Positions 60,481 through 64,000 of a stretch of DNA of 64,000 nucleotides are shown one piece after another. The translations under genes and the position numbers were made by a program. The notes beneath the pieces are model-generated. The model had not been told where the DNA came from. It was given only the letters and a program-made list of their open reading frames with translations, and ran no database searches. Positions within the stretch are counted from its first letter, which is position 1. The number at the start of each line of letters is the position of its first letter. Source of the stretch: Caprimulgus europaeus (lineage: Eukaryota; Chordata; Aves; Caprimulgiformes; Caprimulgidae); NCBI GenBank assembly GCA_907165065.1, contig OU015528.1, forward strand, positions 40,477,515 through 40,541,514, given 5' to 3'.

Positions 60481-61543
60481 CACATTTTTTTCTTACAGGT
60501 TTACCTGTGGAAGGAATTTTCTGAATCAATTCAGTAAATTGAAATATGTTGCCCTTATCAGCTAATTCTGTGCAGTTCCTAGCTCCAACAAAGTCTTCAG
60601 TCTTTTCTATATAGTAACCTAACTGCAGATGGACTTACCTCTTGGAATACTCTATGGGTTGTTAATGAGGATAAAAACATCAAGAATAATCCCATCAAGC
60701 CACCTGGGATATTTATCAATATGAAGCAAGATAGAGGTATTTTAACACCTGTTCTAAATTTCTATTGTTCCCAATGTTTTATCCTTTGTAAATTTATCTC
60801 TTAGTGATCATCACCACAGAGATAATTACTTTACCCTTATTGTATTTTAGAAAATCCTTCTTACTCCATTAATTTTTTAAGTGTTCTTTCTTAAAGGAGA
60901 GCACCCATCACTGAAAAAAGGTAGGCAACAAGGTATAATTAATAAGGTATAGTATAACACCAGTTGCTTCTCAAATAATAAATTCTCAAAAAGTTAATTA
61001 GGAATAACTAAACCTATTTGAAATGATGGGGTAAATCTGCATAAAAATTTTAGTTGTTTTTTTTTTTTTAAAGTTTGCTTATTACTTGTAAGAAAAGTAG
61101 TGCAAAGAAAAGGCTTAATGAATTGAAAGGTACAGTATGAAGACTCTGTGTATTGGAATATGTGAATTCTCCTACTGCTTAAAGAACCCACCCACTATCC
61201 ATTTTACACAGAGTTCTCATTTATGTATCCCATTGAGAATTTTTTAAAAATATATTTAGACAAATATTTCAGTAGGATTCAGACCCAGATATACTTCCAT
61301 ATAACAGCTATATTCAGTGAACTACAGTATCAGTGCAGCATTTTCCTTCTCTCTAGTTCAAAAAATAATTATACAAGTTAGGATGGATAGATTTTACTAA
61401 GAAGTACTGGGTTTTTTGTTTGTTTTGTTTTTTTCTTTTTTTTTTCAGGATTATACAGTAGAGCTTTTCTTTGAGAGGCACAGATGCAGATTTGTGTTAG
61501 CAAAAGTGATACGGGGCACCCTCCCCTAGGAAGTTAGCTTATG

Positions 61544-62635
61544 TTAGTATTGTTTGTGTGTGGTGGGTTGACCCTGGCTGGATGTGAGATGCGCACCAAA
61601 GCTCACTCTATCACACTCCCTTCTCAACTCCTCAGGGGGAGAAAAATATAATGAAAGGTTGATGGGTCAAGATAAGGACAGAGAGAGATCACTCACCAAT
61701 TACTGGCACAGGGAAAACAGACTCGAATTGGGGGAAAAAAAACAAATTTAATTTATTAACAATCAGACAAGAGAATAATGAGAAGTAAAACCAAATCTTA
61801 AAATACCTCTCCCCACCTATCGCCCTCCCTTCTTCCCAGGCTTAACTTCTCTCCTGATTTCCACCTCTTCCCCCCAGTGGCGCAGGGACACAGGGAATCG
61901 GGGTTGGGTCAATTCATCACAAGTTGTTTCTCCCGCTTCTTCCTCCTCAAGGGGAGGACTCCTTTCTCTGCACCAGCATGGTGTCCCTCTCACAGGAAAC
62001 AGTCCTCACACTCCTCTACAGTGTGAGTCTTTCCCATGAACAACAGTTCTTCACAAACTGCTCCAGCATGGGTGCTTTCCATGGTGTGCAGTCCTTCAGG
62101 AATGAACTGTTCCAGCGTGGGTCCCCCACAGGGCCACAGGTCCTGACAGGAACCTGATCCAGCATGGGCTTCCCACAGGGTCACAGCCTCCTTCAGGCAT
62201 CCACCTGCTCCAGCATGGGGTCCTCCATGGGCTAAAGGTGGACATCTGCTCCACCATGGACACCCGTGGACTGCAGGGGGACAGCCTGACTCACCATGGT
62301 CTTCACTGAAAGTTGCAGGGAATCTCTGCTCCAGCACCTGGAGCACCTCCTCCCCCTCCTTCTTCACTGACCTAGGTATCTGCAGAGTTGTTTCTCTCAC
62401 ATCTTCTCGCTTCTCTCTCTCGCTGCAAAGTGTGCAGCTTTTCTTTTTCTCTTCCTTTTTTTCTTAATTACGTTATCACAGAGTTACTTACTGGCTTGGC
62501 CTTGGCCAGCAACGAGTCAATCTCGTAGCCGGCTGCTACTGGCTGTGTTGGACATGGGAGAAGCATCTGGCAGCTTCTCATAGAAGCCACCCATATGCCT
62601 CCTGCCCCGCTACCAAAACTTTGCCATGCAATACA
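61544..62635 (-). mobile_element. Solo LTR fossil, avian ERVL type, about 1.1 kb
   Basis: A far more GC-rich block than its surroundings. It contains text typical of a common avian ERVL-type LTR ('ggtgggttgaccctggctgg' near the left end, 'ccaaaactttgccatgcaatac' at the right). The five bases TTATG lie on both sides (61539-61543 and 62636-62640), as expected for the ERVL 5-bp target duplication, and they set the borders given. Strand is tentative: a polyadenylation signal reads on minus at 61752-61757. Inside, at 62060-62340, CTCCAGCRTGGG-like units recur about six times. No internal retroviral sequence, so solo. Confidence 0.87.
62060..62340. repeat. Degenerate internal repeat of the LTR
   Basis: Units resembling CTCCAGCRTGGG occur near 62061, 62110, 62156, 62208, 62249 and 62328, about 40-80 bp apart, each followed by a 'gtcc/ctcc'-rich stretch. 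They are part of the LTR, not a satellite. Confidence 0.75.
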
Positions 62636-62675
62636 TTATGTCAGCCTTAATCAGTTAATAATGAATAGGACACTG

Positions 62676-63156
62676 TGTTGTTTGAAGTTGTTTGAAGACC
62701 CTTATTCCTGGACCTGGACCAGAGAGAACGCATGGGGGTGATTGTATATAGGATGAGTTATATGACAATCTGGCCAGGTAACTAACCCACTGGTCAACTT
62801 GGCAACAAAATTTACTTTTAGTGTCCTGAGGAAAACTGCCTTCATTATAATACTAAAAATCAAATTCATATGTTAAAAAGACCCTTGCCCAGGTGAAGAC
62901 CCTTCCCCTGAGCTTATGCAGATGTACTTAAAATGATGTAATCAATATGTAAATTACTAACCAAACAATAATAGGTAGGAGGTATTAATATGGTAATGAT
63001 ATTGTAAAATGTTTCTAAAATAAGTAATGAAGCTTGGTATAGGTGTACTTGATTTGTGGATGATTCCACCTAGCATCCAGCCCTGAATAAACACTGTCTC
63101 TCCTGAGCATGTGAGATTAATTGCACTCTGGGCATGTATCTGCTTTTTGGACAACA
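62676..63156 (+). mobile_element. Probable second solo LTR fossil, about 480 bp
   Basis: It begins TGTTGTTTGAAG and ends GGACAACA, so the termini form a short inverted TGTTGT/ACAACA pair. The text 'cttggtataggtgtacttgatttgtgg', 'gattccacctagcatccagccctgaataaa' is familiar from avian LTRs, with the polyadenylation signal at 63086-63091 near the right end as expected. No clear target duplication was found and the class is not settled. It lies 40 bp beyond the ERVL-type LTR. No internal retroviral sequence follows. Confidence 0.7.
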
Positions 63157-64000
63157 AAAGGAAATTAAAAGGAAAGGTTTCCCCTTTTGTGAAGTATATG
63201 TTCTTGTTGCTGAGCTTCTGGATATAAGGGAAACATCACATTTTTCTCTTCTAGTTCTGTGAGTCTTTGTTTCTTTTGCTACTTTTATCAGTCCAGTGTA
63301 TTGAGGTAATCAAACCAAGATGAAAGAATATTTAATAACCTAGAGAAATTGTTATTAACAATCTCTGTATCTGCTAAATAATTTGTTATCATGTCAAGTC
63401 ACATTTAAAAATGTTTTTATCTTTGGTATCCAAAAATATCTGATGTTGTTTGCAGGAACAAAGATATTAGCAAGCTAAACACAGCATGACTAGCCTTTAA
63501 TATAACACCAAAGTATAGAGTGGGACTGTCCTGATCCATTTTAGTGTAACAGAAAAAGACCAGCTTAAAAAAATAACTATAGGTATTGCAGTTATGAAAT
63601 CAATAGCATGTTCATTTGCAAACAGCTAGAAGTATTTAAATATTTATCAGAATTCATGGAGTTAGGACAGCACACCTATTCTTAGAATTTTTTTCTAACA
63701 TTGAGTCTAGTCACAGAGTTAAGAAAAGAGCACCACAGAGAAGTGTAATTTTTTTGTATTGTACTTGTTTTCATTTCTCTGAATCTATTAATAAATGAGA
63801 AAAAAACCCTACCTGTTTCTAACCATTATGCTATTAGGAAACTGATAAAAAATACATTAAGTCACCAATAAATAACTTGTTTTCATTAAGATTAAAAAAT
63901 AAAATGAAATAAAATGGCTTCAGACCTGCCACTCACTCTCCCAGATATAAGTTCCAGGTAACATCTGTAAACTTATGTTATTGAAAATGACTGTTATTTG
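63157..64000. other. AT-rich DNA, nothing recognised
   Basis: No gene, RNA gene or mobile element recognised up to the end of the window. Confidence 0.55.

Larger units (their letters stand above)
57673..61543. other. AT-rich DNA with simple repeats
   Basis: No element or gene recognised. T-rich runs at 59755-59784 and 61420-61446, and AAAAC units at 60448-60480. Open frames are short. Confidence 0.5.

Noticed and set aside
61990-62400. 136-codon open frame on minus, proline/glycine-rich
   Set aside because: It lies wholly inside the ERVL-type LTR and its pattern comes from the repeated CTCCAGCRTGGG units, so it is not a host gene.
1-64000. CRISPR arrays, tRNA or rRNA genes, and operon-like gene clusters
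   Set aside because: No regularly spaced repeats, cloverleaf-type sequence or rRNA text was seen. The repeats present identify a vertebrate (bird) genome.

Overview
The window looks like an AT-rich, gene-poor stretch of a bird macrochromosome, either intergenic or inside a very long intron. The sign is the set of repeats. There are ten clear copies or fragments of the CR1 LINE on both strands, several still carrying the CR1 3' octamer tail (ATTCTGTG/ATTCTATG type), plus one much older CR1-like relic. There are also LTR fossils of kinds familiar from avian genomes. The CR1 subfamily style and the LTR that begins near GTGGTGGGTTGACCC suggest a neoavian bird rather than a galliform, but that is inference. 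No intact host gene, tRNA, rRNA or CRISPR array was recognised.

Layout. 1-15 kb: AT-rich DNA with CR1 copies at 2711-3100 (+), 7804-8650 (-), 10186-10663 (+), 12733-13740 (-) and 14211-15005 (+). 15-20 kb: no recognised interspersed repeat, a few simple repeats. 20.1-33 kb: CR1 at 20140-21370 (-), an old degraded CR1 at 22940-23745 (+), a head-to-head CR1 pair at 27822-28300 (-) and 28369-28671 (+), a scrap at 30133-30206 (-) and a 3' end at 32719-33014 (+). A 218-bp exon-like open stretch lies directly before the last of these. 33-42.9 kb: about 10 kb with no recognised mobile element. 42.9-46.5 kb: the longest CR1 (+), spanning endonuclease to 3' end, with an internal 160-bp tandem duplication and a solo LTR inserted near its 3' end. 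46.5-57.2 kb: another roughly 10.6 kb without recognised elements. 57.2-57.7 kb: a CR1 3' end and an ERVL-type LTR scrap. 61.5-63.2 kb: two LTR fossils side by side.

Nothing here works together as a pathway; the content is a record of transposition. The most informative observations are three. Two CR1 copies 12.3 kb apart share 249 identical bases although their flanks differ by about 10 percent, which suggests gene conversion or an assembly artefact. The long CR1 carries an almost unchanged 160-bp tandem duplication and a solo LTR with a perfect 6-bp target duplication, giving a relative order of events. The exon-like segment at 32487-32704 has good splice-like borders and is the best, still weak, candidate for host coding sequence. 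I found no evidence of an undescribed biological system.
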